A DNA stretch of 64,000 bases from Paucibacter sp. DJ2R-2 (GCF_025717675.1 NZ_JAJIRT010000007.1:1-64000); one strand, 5' to 3'; positions 1 through 8,030 are shown, counted from the first letter of the stretch. The notes: a model not told the origin generated them from the letters alone. Numbers and translations: made by a program.

Positions 1-524
1 GATTGATGACTTCGAGAACCACCAATCTTGGCGCATTGACGCCGTTTGCCCGAAGGTGGGAAGTCCCTTCGTATTCGTTCGAGCCGACTCGCAACGGCTG
101 GTCACTTCAGGCCCCCATTTCATTCTGGGCCTTCCGTGCCCAGCCGTCGCTCGCGGCTCAGCTTCAACGTTGATATGGCTTCTCTCTGTCAAGAGGCAAG
201 ACCTGACCCTCTGCGATGCAGATGATGAACGGTTGAACCCGTTGCCGGACGGGGAACGTGGCGGAGCCCGTTGAGTGCCACCCGATGTGGATGCGCGACG
301 GTTGCTCATGCTGATATGCGAGGGTTGGGTACCTCAAGACAAGTGTTCGTCGCAGGGCTGCCTTCGGTCTAGGGGCTGAGGTCGCGATGGCTTTCGCCGT
401 GCGCTCAATAACGTTGCCGAGGATTCCCTTGATGGCCGTGGCTGCGCCACGTTCCCGATCCGGCCGCTGGTTGGTATTGGTTTGACTGTCCTTCTTGCTC
501 GCGTGTACGAATGTCGAGACCAGT
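1..524. other. Stretch with no supported gene; flank of an IS110-type element
   Basis: No open frame here has a convincing start, ribosome binding site or recognisable protein. The only notable item is a 15-base segment at 196-210 that recurs at 2197-2211. The part nearest 525 lies directly downstream of the transposase stop, so it should contain one end of the IS110-type element. IS110 elements have no clear terminal inverted repeats, so the boundary cannot be placed by eye. Confidence 0.4.
196..210. repeat. 15-base direct repeat, second copy at 2197-2211
   Basis: The segment gcaagacctgaccct occurs here and again at 2197-2211 in the same orientation. The two copies bracket the frameshifted IS110-type transposase and a small membrane protein gene. 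The match is exact but short, and no longer similarity was seen around it. It could be a dispersed intergenic repeat or the edge of an old insertion. Confidence 0.45.
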
Positions 525-1669
525 TCAGTGCTCGGCGGGTGTGGTCTTCAAGCCTTGCCAGCCCGAGAGCTGCACCTCGCGACCGATGGCCCACACAAAG
601 CCAGCCAGTTCTCGCGCCACAGCGACCACCACCTTGGTCTTCATCACCCGGCGGGCGCTCAGGCGCTTGACTTGTTGCTCAGACGCAGCTGTGCTTTCCA
701 GGCGATGTCCGTGACGGCTTTGGGCAGGCCATCCTGACGCACCGCGATCACGGGGCTGACTCTGGCGTCGAAGCGATAGTGCCAGGCGACCTCGACGAGC
801 ATGCGTCGAGCCGCGCTGTTGCCGGCCTTGGTGATGGCGCCTTGCCGTCGCTTAGGGCCGGAGGAATGCTCGGTGGGAACCAAGCCCAGATAGGCCATCA
901 GTTGACGCGGGGAGTCAAAGCGCAGGAAATCCTGAAGCTCGGCCACCAGGGTCATGGCCGCGATCAACTGCACACCCCTCATCGCCTGAAGAGCTTGCAC
1001 GATCGGCATCAAGCCCCAATCAGGCAGGGCATCACGCAAAGCTTGCTCCAAGCGGGCAATGCGAGCGCCGGCCTCGGTGATGGAATGCAGGTACTCCTGG
1101 AAGGCGATTTGCTGGGCCGCGTAGGCCAGCTTGACCTTGGCCAGCCAGCGCAGGTGGGCGGCCGTCCAGGAGGTCTTGCCGGTGTACGCAATGCCATTGC
1201 GCAGCAGCAAGGCCTTCAGACGGTGGCGGCCGTTGCGCTGCTCGCGCACAGCGTCCTCGCGGGCGCGCACCAGGTCGCGCACCGCCTCATCCACGCCGTC
1301 GGGCACACGCACGACCGAAAGGTCATCCGAGCGGGCCAACTTGGCCAGCAGCATCGCGTCGCGGAGGTCGGTCTTGATGCGGTCGCCACTGGGCCGCGCA
1401 ATCGACGACGGGGCAACCACCTCGCAGTGCAAGCCTTGGGCTGTGAGGTGGCGCCAGATGACAAAGCCACAAGGTCCTGCCTCGTAGACGATGTGCAGGG
1501 GATGCCCGCGGCTGAGGAGTTTGCGCAGCGCCTTGTCCAGCGCAGCCAGGTCGCCGCCAATGCTGCCGATGTGGCGGATCTCGCCGTCACGCGGCGCATC
1601 CGCCACGGCGATGTCGATACTGTCCTTGTGGACGTCCAATCCGACGAACAAGGTGCTAGATTTGCTCAT
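525..1669 (-). pseudogene. IS110-family transposase, interrupted by a one-base frameshift
   Basis: The N-terminal RuvC-like DEDD domain is clear: GLDVHKD, then YEAGPCG, then KTDLRDA. The C-terminal domain has [13 protein letters not shown] and [15 protein letters not shown], typical of IS110/IS116/IS902 transposases. The start at 1669 ([15 protein letters not shown]) fits the family better than a longer frame beginning at 1723. The first frame stops at 659 after LRLSNKSSA. One base over, the family-like C-terminus continues from about 668 to 525 ([20 protein letters not shown], then FVWAIGR). A single base missing near 669-671 explains both. The last 45 or so residues are therefore out of frame and the enzyme is probably inactive. 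A sequencing error or a recoding site cannot be excluded. Confidence 0.85.
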
Positions 1670-1779
1670 GGCCCGACTCCTCACTAACTTGCAACGCCCC
1701 GGCAGCCCGTCCGCCGGGTGCATTGGTGTAGCTCTACAGGCCTTGTGCCTGCAACCTACGGCATCGCAGGAGTCGGGCC
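1670..1779 (-). repeat. 12-base inverted repeat upstream of the IS110-type transposase; candidate bridge RNA segment
   Basis: Bases 1670-1681 (ggcccgactcct) and 1768-1779 (aggagtcgggcc) are exact inverse complements. They enclose 86 bases directly upstream of the transposase start. IS110-group elements are known to encode a structured guide (bridge) RNA in the non-coding segment beside the transposase gene. This stem-forming segment is in the right place, but I cannot fold it or identify target- and donor-binding loops by eye. The inverted repeat is seen; the bridge RNA role is inference. Confidence 0.4.
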
Positions 1780-1874
1780 GCCCGAGTTCGCGAAGCCATC
1801 TTGTCTAGCCCGCATGTAAGACGACCGATAGACTGCGACGATCAAACTCAAAACAATAGCGGGAGGAAAAGACA

Positions 1875-2135
1875 ATGAATTTGAGCCCAGGAATACTTTT
1901 CTCGCTGGCAGGCTCCGTTTTTCTGCTGATCATTGCGCTCTTGCTGCTCCGGTCATTGTTGGTCGCATTTCGGCCTGAGCCAGGTGAGGTTGAGTGCTCT
2001 TGGAAGTTCCGTACTGTCGTCTACGTGGCGCTTAGCTTGGCGGTGCCGCTTTGGCCGCTTACCTTCCCCCTCTTTCTTCTGCTTGCGCATCGCTCATACC
2101 TTGCTGGTGCGCCGCGAGTCGGCATCGTTTCCTAG
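1875..2135 (+). CDS. Small two-pass membrane protein, unknown function
   Basis: This is an 86-residue protein with a good ribosome binding site (gggaggaaaagaca before the ATG). Residues 6-30 form one strong hydrophobic segment (ILFSLAGSVFLLIIALLLL) and residues 48-70 a second (VVYVALSLAVPLWPLTFPLF). The linker between them is short and charged (FRPEPGEVECSWKFR). I do not recognise a family. It sits just outside the IS110-type element in the decayed part of the island. The ribosome binding site and consistent membrane topology make it likely to be a real gene. Confidence 0.55.
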   Translation: MNLSPGILFSLAGSVFLLIIALLLLRSLLVAFRPEPGEVECSWKFRTVVYVALSLAVPLWPLTFPLFLLLAHRSYLAGAPRVGIVS

Positions 2136-2555
2136 GTTCCGACATCATGCGGGCTAACCAGTCTAGAAGGACTTCCCACTGCTTCAAGCCCCAATAGCAA
2201 GACCTGACCCTTCGGGGCCTTTTCCATTTCTAGACCTGTGTTCTGAACAGCGGCAACGCAACGAGGAGCAGACTGAACATCTACAAACGGGCGTGATGCG
2301 GACCATGCCGCTACCCCAGATACGAACCGCTCAGCAAAACCCCATTCGTTCGTCGTTGTTGGATCAGCGCACCGAGCGTGCAACGGACGGGTTATCGGGT
2401 TCACCTGCTGCCGGTCTGCCTTGCAGGCCGCATCGAGCCGGAGTCTCGTCCCTTCACCAGACACAAGCCGTCCTCAGGACGCCTTGTGTCCGGGTTCAGC
2501 CTGTGCTTCGCTTCTAAGCACGTGAGTCTGTGATTCAGTGAGTGCGTGATGGGCC
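2136..2555. other. Non-coding stretch, nothing recognised
   Basis: No frame here has support on either strand. It contains the second copy of the 15-base repeat (2197-2211). Base composition is less GC-rich than the chromosomal core to the right, consistent with decayed accessory DNA. Confidence 0.4.
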
Positions 2556-2889
2556 TCAGGCTGGCTGCGGCTCCTTGATCGCCGGCAATTTACACTGAGG
2601 AACAGGCGGCACATGCTCGGGGTCGAAGTCGATCTCCCGCGTCAGCACCGCCCACAGAATGCGGGCGTTCTTGTTGGCCAGCGCCACAAGTGCCTTCTGC
2701 CATCCGATACGGTCGCGCAACTGCAGCAGCCACTGCGAGATGCGGTCATTGCGTTTGGGCGCTGCCAGCAGTGCGGACTTCGCGCCCTGGATCAGCAAGG
2801 TGCGCAAGTAGTCATCGCCGCGCTTGGTGATGCGGTCCAGCCGGTTCTTGCCGCCACTGCAGTTCTGGCTCGACACCAAGCCCCCCCCA
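2556..2889 (-). pseudogene. IS110-family transposase, C-terminal fragment only
   Basis: The translated segment reads LVSSQN, CSGGKNRLDRITKRGDDYLR, TLLIQGAKSA, then WQKALVALANKNARILWAVL. This is the C-terminal part of an IS110/IS116/IS902 transposase. It begins abruptly at a run of eight C (2881-2888). Upstream sequence shows no transposase-like residues in any frame, so the catalytic N-terminal half is missing. It differs clearly from the transposase at 525-1669, so it is a separate dead element, not a broken piece of the first. Confidence 0.8.
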
Positions 2890-3237
2890 GGCACGTGTAT
2901 TGGAACTTGCTCGGTCAAAAAGTGATGGGCTTGATCGAGCACACGCAATGCGACAGGAAAGCTGCTTGGCACTTCGGACGGAGGCTCAAGAGATTGCTCG
3001 GGAATTGCGCTTCCTCGCGCGGTTGCCTCCGCCCAGTTGGCTTCTGGTGAGCAAACTTTTAACAGAGGCTGCGTTTGAAAATATCAGGAAACCAATGGAG
3101 GAACGGAGGAAAGTTCCTGACGACAAACGAGTCGACAAGCGGGGTCGCCGAGTTCATTACAAAGACTACAAAAAACCCATGGTGAGCTGGGCGAAGGGCG
3201 ATCAGCAAACGCTCTTGGGGTTACGACCCCAGTGCCG
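2890..3237 (+). other. Junction region with an unrecognised lysine-rich open frame (3094-3319)
   Basis: A frame from an ATG at 3094, with a weak upstream cagga, gives 75 residues. It starts MEERRKVPDDKRVDKRGRR and is very basic for its first 40 residues. It then runs antisense into the membrane protein gene at 3238-3651. I do not recognise it. The sequence around 3050-3180 is AT-richer than its surroundings. It may be the tail of a gene cut by the insertion that left the IS110 fragment. Confidence 0.25.
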
Positions 3238-3651
3238 TCATGCGGCGTCTTCCTTGCAGTTTGTTGTCGAGGGCCACAGGGGAAACAGCCTTCCCGTCAT
3301 TGCCCACCTCAGCGCGTAGAACAGCAGGGTGAGCGCGATAGCGCCTAGGGTCGAAAAGAAGTACCAGGACTTGGCGCTTTCGGCGCTGCTGTAGACATCA
3401 AACTTGTGCAAGTCGTTGTCCGTCACATCGAGCACGCTTCGAGAGCTTTCTATTGGCCTGCTGCGGATGCAAGCCGCTTGGTCGCCCGCAATGCATTCCT
3501 TCTCGGCTCGCTGCTTGGCCGCCACTTCTGCCTGCATTTCATCAGATGCAGCCTCTGAGTCGTGCGAGTAGTACGCCCCTGTTCCCCAACCAATGAATAG
3601 CGTCGCAGAAAGGGCCAAGAGAAAGAGCCTGAACAACCGAATTTCAGTCAT
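3238..3651 (-). CDS. Two-pass membrane protein of unknown function
   Basis: The start at 3651 (MTEIRLFRLFLLALS) is preferred because an aggg lies six bases before it; two in-frame ATGs are just upstream. The protein is about 137 residues. It has an N-terminal membrane segment (residues 4-26), a soluble middle rich in Glu, Ala and Asp with two cysteines close together (KECIAGDQAACIRSRP), and a second membrane segment near residues 95-117 (WYFFSTLGAIALTLLFYALR). The layout suggests a periplasmic loop held by two membrane helices, possibly with a disulfide. No family recognised. Confidence 0.55.
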   Translation of the reverse strand: MTEIRLFRLFLLALSATLFIGWGTGAYYSHDSEAASDEMQAEVAAKQRAEKECIAGDQAACIRSRPIESSRSVLDVTDNDLHKFDVYSSAESAKSWYFFSTLGAIALTLLFYALRWAMTGRLFPLWPSTTNCKEDAA

Positions 3652-3996
3652 ATGCATCCCTATCAATGCTCTCGTATCAGGACTTCCACCAAAGGACAAT
3701 TGGCCATACTCGCTGCCAGTTTCCGTCGAGACTCATTACTGAAGCTAATTCAGATCGATGGGCACCGCGCTTGACCAAGCGGCTGACCGAACTTGCTATG
3801 GGCTCTTTGTTCCGCCAGCACTGCACTGGTTGGACAACGCCAACGCGATGTAGGCAGCCATGGTGCCTCGGTCCTTCGCGGCTGATTTGGTTGTTTCTGA
3901 AATTTTCGGCTGCTCAGTAAGAATCCGAACGATCTGCCCTGCCCGATCGCGTGGTTGGACTAGGGCGCCTTGAAAACAAGGATCTGGTATGGGTGT
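3652..3996. other. Intergenic stretch, nothing recognised
   Basis: No supported gene on either strand. Open frames here are short, lack ribosome binding sites and do not resemble known proteins. Confidence 0.4.
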
Positions 3997-4206
3997 CTAG
4001 GTCTGCTTCTTGGACACAGCAGCCAAGATTCCGTCGAGCACGCCGAGGCAGTAGGCAGCGTGAATTGCATCCGCTGGCGTGGCGTCCTTTTGCATGGCCG
4101 CAATGACCTTGCAACCACGAATCAGATCAGGGGCGAAGGCAGAGGCTGCCGGTGTGAAACAGAGAATTGCGGTAGCGGACAGGCCTGCGAACAGAGTTGA
4201 TTTCAA
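3997..4206 (-). CDS. Short secreted protein, Rap1a/Tai-like N-terminal half, probably truncated
   Basis: A TTG start at 4206 with a gagg seven bases upstream gives a clean signal peptide (MKSTLFAGLSATAILCFTPA, cleavage after ASA). The mature part carries CKVIAAMQ and AAYCLGVLDGILAA. This is similar to the CxGYxxGxxD core of Rap1a/Tai-type immunity proteins, which protect against type VI secretion amidases. At about 69 residues it is much shorter than the usual 110-130, and the C-terminal half is absent downstream. A similar C-terminal half lies upstream at 4127-4417. Similarity was judged by eye. Confidence 0.4.
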   Translation of the reverse strand: MKSTLFAGLSATAILCFTPAASAFAPDLIRGCKVIAAMQKDATPADAIHAAYCLGVLDGILAAVSKKQT

Positions 4207-4417
4207 AAGAGATCCTCGCAAAGGGCAGATGTTGATTCAGCAGTTGCCAAGTAGGCCTGGACACTCGCAACGCGAGTTCAACGCTCACCCTGACTTCGTC
4301 GTACAGCGTCGCCGCCCCTCCAAGCACTGAGTTCAGTGGGTTGTCTCGACAGTACTTGTCGAGGTTGGACAGAACGTCAGCGGCCTGAAGGTTCACAATC
4401 TCCGCCCTCTTCGCTCG
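4127..4417 (-). pseudogene. Possible Rap1a/Tai-like C-terminal fragment
   Basis: The frame open from 4417 reads AEIVNLQAADVLSNLDKYCR then DNPLNSVLGGAATLYDE. This resembles the C-terminal helical part of Rap1a/Tai proteins (a KYLRDNP-like motif). After about residue 45 it loses likeness and runs into the next gene's region in another frame. It lacks a signal peptide and the N-terminal half. With the gene at 3997-4206, it looks like two tandem copies that lost complementary halves through an internal deletion. Weak evidence. Confidence 0.3.
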
Positions 4418-4977
4418 TTAGTTGACTGCTGAGAAATACCCGCGGCCCCAGGTGTAGGTGAGGTGTTCCATAGTCTAGTTCCGCTCCGCGCGTCACTCGA
4501 GGTACTGTCCGCAACTCAGGGTTGCCTTCCACCATGACGGAGAACGCGCTCTTTGCTACCTTTGCCTGCACGCGTGATGGCCCAGTTCGGCAATGTCGAA
4601 ACTTCGCACTTGCGGACCGCTATGCAGCGGTTGCGGTCGGTCGGTGTCGTCCTTCGTCTGCCTAGTGATAGCCAAATTGCGGACATCGGAGCGTGAGCAG
4701 GGCGGAAGGTGGAGTGACCGGTTTGCAGGCTCCTGCTGCCGTTCGCTGCACCTCACACATACATATTCAACCTCAGCATCAGCTGTCGGATGGTTTCTAT
4801 CACGGGACGCTAGCAACGCGGTGACTGGTTAGCATATCTGAGGGCCCATATAACCCCGCGTCATCGTTGTGTGCGATGATTTCGTCGCCCAGTCGTGATT
4901 CTGGCGCACGGTAGGCCCGAGGATGCAGAACTACGGGAGCAGGCACTAGTCGCCATCAGTACATGGTGATCGTCGGC
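4418..4977. other. Non-coding stretch with a small hairpin, no gene supported
   Basis: No frame over this 560-base stretch has a good start or a known protein. A six-base-pair hairpin (accgct/agcggt, 4616-4631) is the only structure noted. A 16-base segment, cctcttcgctcgttag, at 4406-4421 recurs at 5061-5076 inside the DUF6527 gene. That length of match is borderline for chance in a window of this size. Confidence 0.35.
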
Positions 4978-5439
4978 TTATTGAAGTAAGCGGCGCAGCC
5001 AGCCCAGAGCAGATGAAGGTGCCTTCTTAGACGGCGACGCTTCCTCGCGTGCAGGAGCCACCTCTTCGCTCGTTAGCCTCCCCGCGGACGACGGGCTCTT
5101 AGCGAAGTGCGCCGCTTTTGAGGCGCGATCCCTAAGCCGTCCCCGTTGAATCGCAGCATCAGACATGCTCGCGGCCCACTGAACCTTGCTGCCCCTGATG
5201 AAGTAGTGTGAGCGGCAAGGAAACGACCAATTGCCGATGGACGGATCGAGGGACACGTTCTCGCCATCAAAAATCAGCTTCCAATCCGTCGGCGACAGTG
5301 GCGTCACCACCTCTCGGCCGCATCCGCAAGCGCATCGGTGCGCGGCAACGGCGTATGACATCGACACATACAAGATACCAGGACCGATGTCGTCTGGCAG
5401 GAACTCAACGAACTGTGGTGCAAAACGGGCCTGACTCAT
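4978..5439 (-). CDS. DUF6527 family protein of a ubiquitin-like operon
   Basis: This is a 153-residue protein and the third gene of the ubiquitin-like operon. Its ATG overlaps the stop of the E1-like gene by four bases (ATGA). Residues 34-41 (HRCACGCG) supply Cys36, Cys38 and Cys40. A second motif at 63-80 (SLDPSIGNW, then CRSHYFI) adds Cys75, Ser67 and His78. The cysteines look like a structural zinc site. The invariant-looking Ser and His could be catalytic, which is inference. The C-terminal 50 residues are low complexity (Ser, Ala, Glu, Lys) and end in a basic helix (LGWLRRLLQ). DUF6527 genes are known to sit beside multi-ubiquitin and ThiF genes; their role may be processing or removal of the ubiquitin-like protein. 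Confidence 0.85.
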   Translation of the reverse strand: MSQARFAPQFVEFLPDDIGPGILYVSMSYAVAAHRCACGCGREVVTPLSPTDWKLIFDGENVSLDPSIGNWSFPCRSHYFIRGSKVQWAASMSDAAIQRGRLRDRASKAAHFAKSPSSAGRLTSEEVAPAREEASPSKKAPSSALGWLRRLLQ

Positions 5440-6626
5440 AGCCTGACCTCGCTGTTCACGATCCTGTTGAGACTGCTGGTGAAAGTGCAGTCATGGTCGC
5501 CGCTGTCATCCAGCAGATAACCACACATCCTCTTCCAGCGCAGCACTGCCAGGACGGCATTCATGGCATTTAGCTCGGCGATCTGAATGTTGCTGCGATA
5601 CAGATCATCGCCCTCCCGATCCGCCATGGACACTCTGGATGCGACGTGATCCCGTGTCTCTGCTGTGCTAGCAGTCACTCTGCATGTGCCCCACAGCTGT
5701 CCGGTTCCGTCAACCGCCTGGACATCCATGCCCACATCGATGAACGGCACCGCCGTCGAGCGCAGGAAGTTAAGGATAGCTCGCCGCGCAGAGCCGCTGT
5801 CAACGCAGACGAAGACGAAGCTGAACTGTGCAAGTTGGGCGACGTTGGCCTCCGTGACGAATTCTTCGTGCCCGATGATGCCGCGCCGCATCGGCGCGTA
5901 TTTCTCGACCAGATAGCCGACCTTGGAAAGGCCTCGCTCCAGGTCTGCGCGTGACGCCGCGCCGGGCGCGCGGAACGCGTTGTGCTGCCTGAACTTGTCG
6001 CCGTCAAACAGATGAACTTCGCTGACGTGTGTCTTGGCAACGAGGTCAAGGATGTAGGCGCCGGTCCCGCCCAGGCCGACGATCGCAATTTTCTGCCCTC
6101 TAAGCCTTTGCGCGAGCACCTGGATGCCTGCGCGGCTTGACGCCGTGTCCTCGTACTGAAAGGCCGAGTCGGACTCGAAGGAGTCGACCAACCTGAACGT
6201 CTTCGGATCACACGCCGGATGGCGTGCCTTTGCCTGATGCCAGATGACGTTGATATAGCTGACCATCTTGTCGTAATAGTCAGTGAATCCGCCGGAGCGC
6301 GGCTTGTTCGAGAACGAGAAGTTAGGCGCCAGGCCTTCGGCCCACTGGTAGGGACCGGTGCCATGCTCGATCGCGGTGATCCGGGTTCCGTCGACGTTGT
6401 GCGGAAAGTCACCCACGAAGTAGGCAACATGCGTTCCCGGCGCGGCGGTCTTCTCTGGCGACTCCAGCGTGAGTTCGCTGGCCAACGTGCCAAGGTGCAG
6501 GCCGCCGGCCGGGTCCAGATACGGCACGGAATGCACCAGCAGGTAGCCGGCTCGAACCTCCACCTCGTAGCCGGCGTCATGCAGCCGCTTCAGATCCGGA
6601 CTACGACTTATCAGTAACCGTGACAT
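5436..6626 (-). CDS. E1-like ThiF-family adenylyltransferase with an N-terminal E2-like (DUF6791) domain
   Basis: The protein has 396 residues. Residues 1-165 match the DUF6791 type and contain FPHNVDG (74-80), reminiscent of the HPN box of E2 enzymes but with no cysteine near the expected active site. Residues 175-396 form a ThiF/E1 fold: VGLGGTG nucleotide loop at 183-189, Asp208 and Asp210 in LFDGD, Lys235, and CVDSG at 274-278. The stretch corresponding to the E1 crossover loop (about 319-348) has no cysteine; the nearest, Cys315, lies in a predicted strand. It may only adenylate its partner, or use another residue. The start overlaps the multi-ubiquitin gene by 26 bases, so translation is coupled. 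Substrate: presumably the neighbouring triple ubiquitin-like protein. Confidence 0.88.
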   Translation of the reverse strand: MSRLLISRSPDLKRLHDAGYEVEVRAGYLLVHSVPYLDPAGGLHLGTLASELTLESPEKTAAPGTHVAYFVGDFPHNVDGTRITAIEHGTGPYQWAEGLAPNFSFSNKPRSGGFTDYYDKMVSYINVIWHQAKARHPACDPKTFRLVDSFESDSAFQYEDTASSRAGIQVLAQRLRGQKIAIVGLGGTGAYILDLVAKTHVSEVHLFDGDKFRQHNAFRAPGAASRADLERGLSKVGYLVEKYAPMRRGIIGHEEFVTEANVAQLAQFSFVFVCVDSGSARRAILNFLRSTAVPFIDVGMDVQAVDGTGQLWGTCRVTASTAETRDHVASRVSMADREGDDLYRSNIQIAELNAMNAVLAVLRWKRMCGYLLDDSGDHDCTFTSSLNRIVNSEVRL

Positions 6627-7350
6627 AGAACGTCATCCCGTTTTTCACCAAGACTTGCTGGCCTTCGACCATTGACCCTTCAGGATTGCTGTCGGGGCCG
6701 CGTGCGTAGGTAATGGAGTACACCGTGTTCGGCGCCGGTGCGGCGTCGGGGAACGCAAGCTTCACCACATCCCAGTACGCGAGCAACCGCTTGTGCACCT
6801 CGCGCGGCCGCGCGTTGACGATCACACGGATGGAGATCGGCTTGACCACGAAGCGTTCGACGCCAGGCGTTGACAGGTCAACAAAGTGGTCGTCTGTCAC
6901 GAGAATATCCTCGCCAGACGGCAGCACCTGCCAGACATCGTGCGTGAAGGTCTTGATGCCCACCAAGCGCTTGATAGTTCCGCCCGTGATCCGAACGGCG
7001 CCCCAGTCGACCGTTCGGTCGTCGACAAGGATCCGGAAGATCCTGTCGCTGCGAAAGACAACGAACTTCTCGGCGCCCGCTGATCGAAGGTCCACGCTCT
7101 CTTCGGGTCTCAGGCTCTCCAACTGGCCGCCCTGCAGGACTTGAAACGCGACATGCTCGATCGAGCCGCCCACGCCCGCGGCCGCGAGAATCTGTGCACC
7201 GGAAACCATCGCAGAGTGCACGACCTCGGCGCGATAGTTGAGCCGCTCGTCACCGATCAAGATGCCGTAGGGCCCATCGTCCCTGACCCTACGACCGTTC
7301 CCGATGGCCATCGCCACGTCTTCAATCCCGTTTTCAAACTTGTGTTGCAT
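6601..7350 (-). CDS. Multi-ubiquitin protein with three tandem ubiquitin-like domains
   Basis: This 249-residue protein is the first gene of the leftward operon, with a gaggtgg ribosome binding site eight bases before the ATG. Three beta-grasp repeats can be read: about 27-101 (ends KFVVFRS), 104-170 (FRILVDDRTVDW to RFVVKP) and 172-246 (ISIRVIVNARPREV to FYVTVTDKS). The repeats share an opening strand, a short helix and a closing Phe-Val strand. The C-terminus is TDKS, not the Gly-Gly of classic ubiquitin. Proteins of the multi-ubiquitin family are known beside E1- and E2-like genes in bacteria. Here it is the likely modifier activated by the E1-like neighbour. Confidence 0.85.
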   Translation of the reverse strand: MQHKFENGIEDVAMAIGNGRRVRDDGPYGILIGDERLNYRAEVVHSAMVSGAQILAAAGVGGSIEHVAFQVLQGGQLESLRPEESVDLRSAGAEKFVVFRSDRIFRILVDDRTVDWGAVRITGGTIKRLVGIKTFTHDVWQVLPSGEDILVTDDHFVDLSTPGVERFVVKPISIRVIVNARPREVHKRLLAYWDVVKLAFPDAAPAPNTVYSITYARGPDSNPEGSMVEGQQVLVKNGMTFYVTVTDKS

Positions 7351-7643
7351 CTGCCACCTCGATCACTCGTCCTGCCGCCACGCCGCTCTGTCTTTCCACG
7401 CTGGCTTTAGGCGCCAGCAGGTTCAATGTAGAGGCGAGTGCTAAGAATGTCAAGCATGCTGCATGAGAGTTATCTGATGGTCGCGCCATCCGCACGCCTC
7501 CTCTGGGGGGCGACCCAATCCTGCCTTACCGCCACGGCAGGTTCGTCGGCCGCCTTGGCCATTTCCCAATACGAGTATGGATACGTGCTTAGTGGATTAA
7601 ATTCATGCTTGATAAACTTAGCGCCAGGATTCATACTTCACCC
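7351..7643. promoter_or_regulatory. Divergent promoter region between the ubiquitin-like and kinase operons
   Basis: This stretch separates two operons transcribed away from each other and must hold both promoters. For the rightward operon a possible -35 (TTAGTG, 7589-7594) and -10 (TAAACT, 7613-7618) are 18 bases apart. That would place transcription start near 7625 and favour the regulator start at 7644. The segment 7570-7618 is markedly AT-richer than its surroundings. The neighbouring XRE protein is the obvious candidate to bind here, but I see no clean palindrome. Confidence 0.45.
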
Positions 7644-8030
7644 ATGGCCGAAACAAAAGAAGATACCGCTCGCGCGTCGAGTCTGTTGGGAACGCATCTG
7701 GCCGCCGTCCGCAAGGACCGCGGCTTCTCGCTTCGGCACGTCGAGGAACTGACGAAGAAGGCAGTGTCGAACGCATACCTGAGCCAGGTCGAGAGCGGCA
7801 AGATTCAGCAGCCTTCGCCGAACATCCTTCACGCTTTGTCGGCGGCCTACAAGATCAGCTACGAACAGCTCATGGCGATGGCTGGATACATCTCGGCGGG
7901 CAAGAAGCGGGGCGCCGATGCTCCCAAGCCAAGTGCGCTGACCGAGCTGAACCTGACCACCGAGGAAGAAATAGAACTGCTGGAGTACCTGCAGTTCCGG
8001 CGTGCGCAGAAGGAAAAGTCCAGCAAGTAG
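7644..8030 (+). CDS. XRE-family helix-turn-helix regulator
   Basis: The protein has 128 residues from the ATG at 7644; an alternative start lies at 7605. Residues 14-80 form a Cro/C1-type domain (LGTHLAAVRKDRGFSLRHVE, then AYLSQVESGKIQQPSP). The tail contains an acidic amphipathic helix (TEEEIELLEYLQFRR) that may dimerise or contact the kinase. It is the first gene of an operon with the Ser/Thr kinase (33 bases on) and lies across a divergent promoter from the ubiquitin-like operon. It probably represses one or both promoters. A kinase-controlled repressor is a plausible arrangement, but no phosphorylation site can be assigned. Confidence 0.85.
   Translation: MAETKEDTARASSLLGTHLAAVRKDRGFSLRHVEELTKKAVSNAYLSQVESGKIQQPSPNILHALSAAYKISYEQLMAMAGYISAGKKRGADAPKPSALTELNLTTEEEIELLEYLQFRRAQKEKSSK

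Noticed and set aside
56-274. 72-residue frame near the left edge
   Set aside because: No ribosome binding site, odd composition, no likeness to any protein I know.
779-1687. Long 302-residue open frame on the plus strand
   Set aside because: It is antisense to the transposase, has no ribosome binding site and no recognisable protein motifs.
4406-5076. 16-base repeat (4406-4421 and 5061-5076) as a possible recombination site
   Set aside because: A match of this length is borderline for chance in 64 kb, and the second copy lies within coding sequence of the DUF6527 gene.
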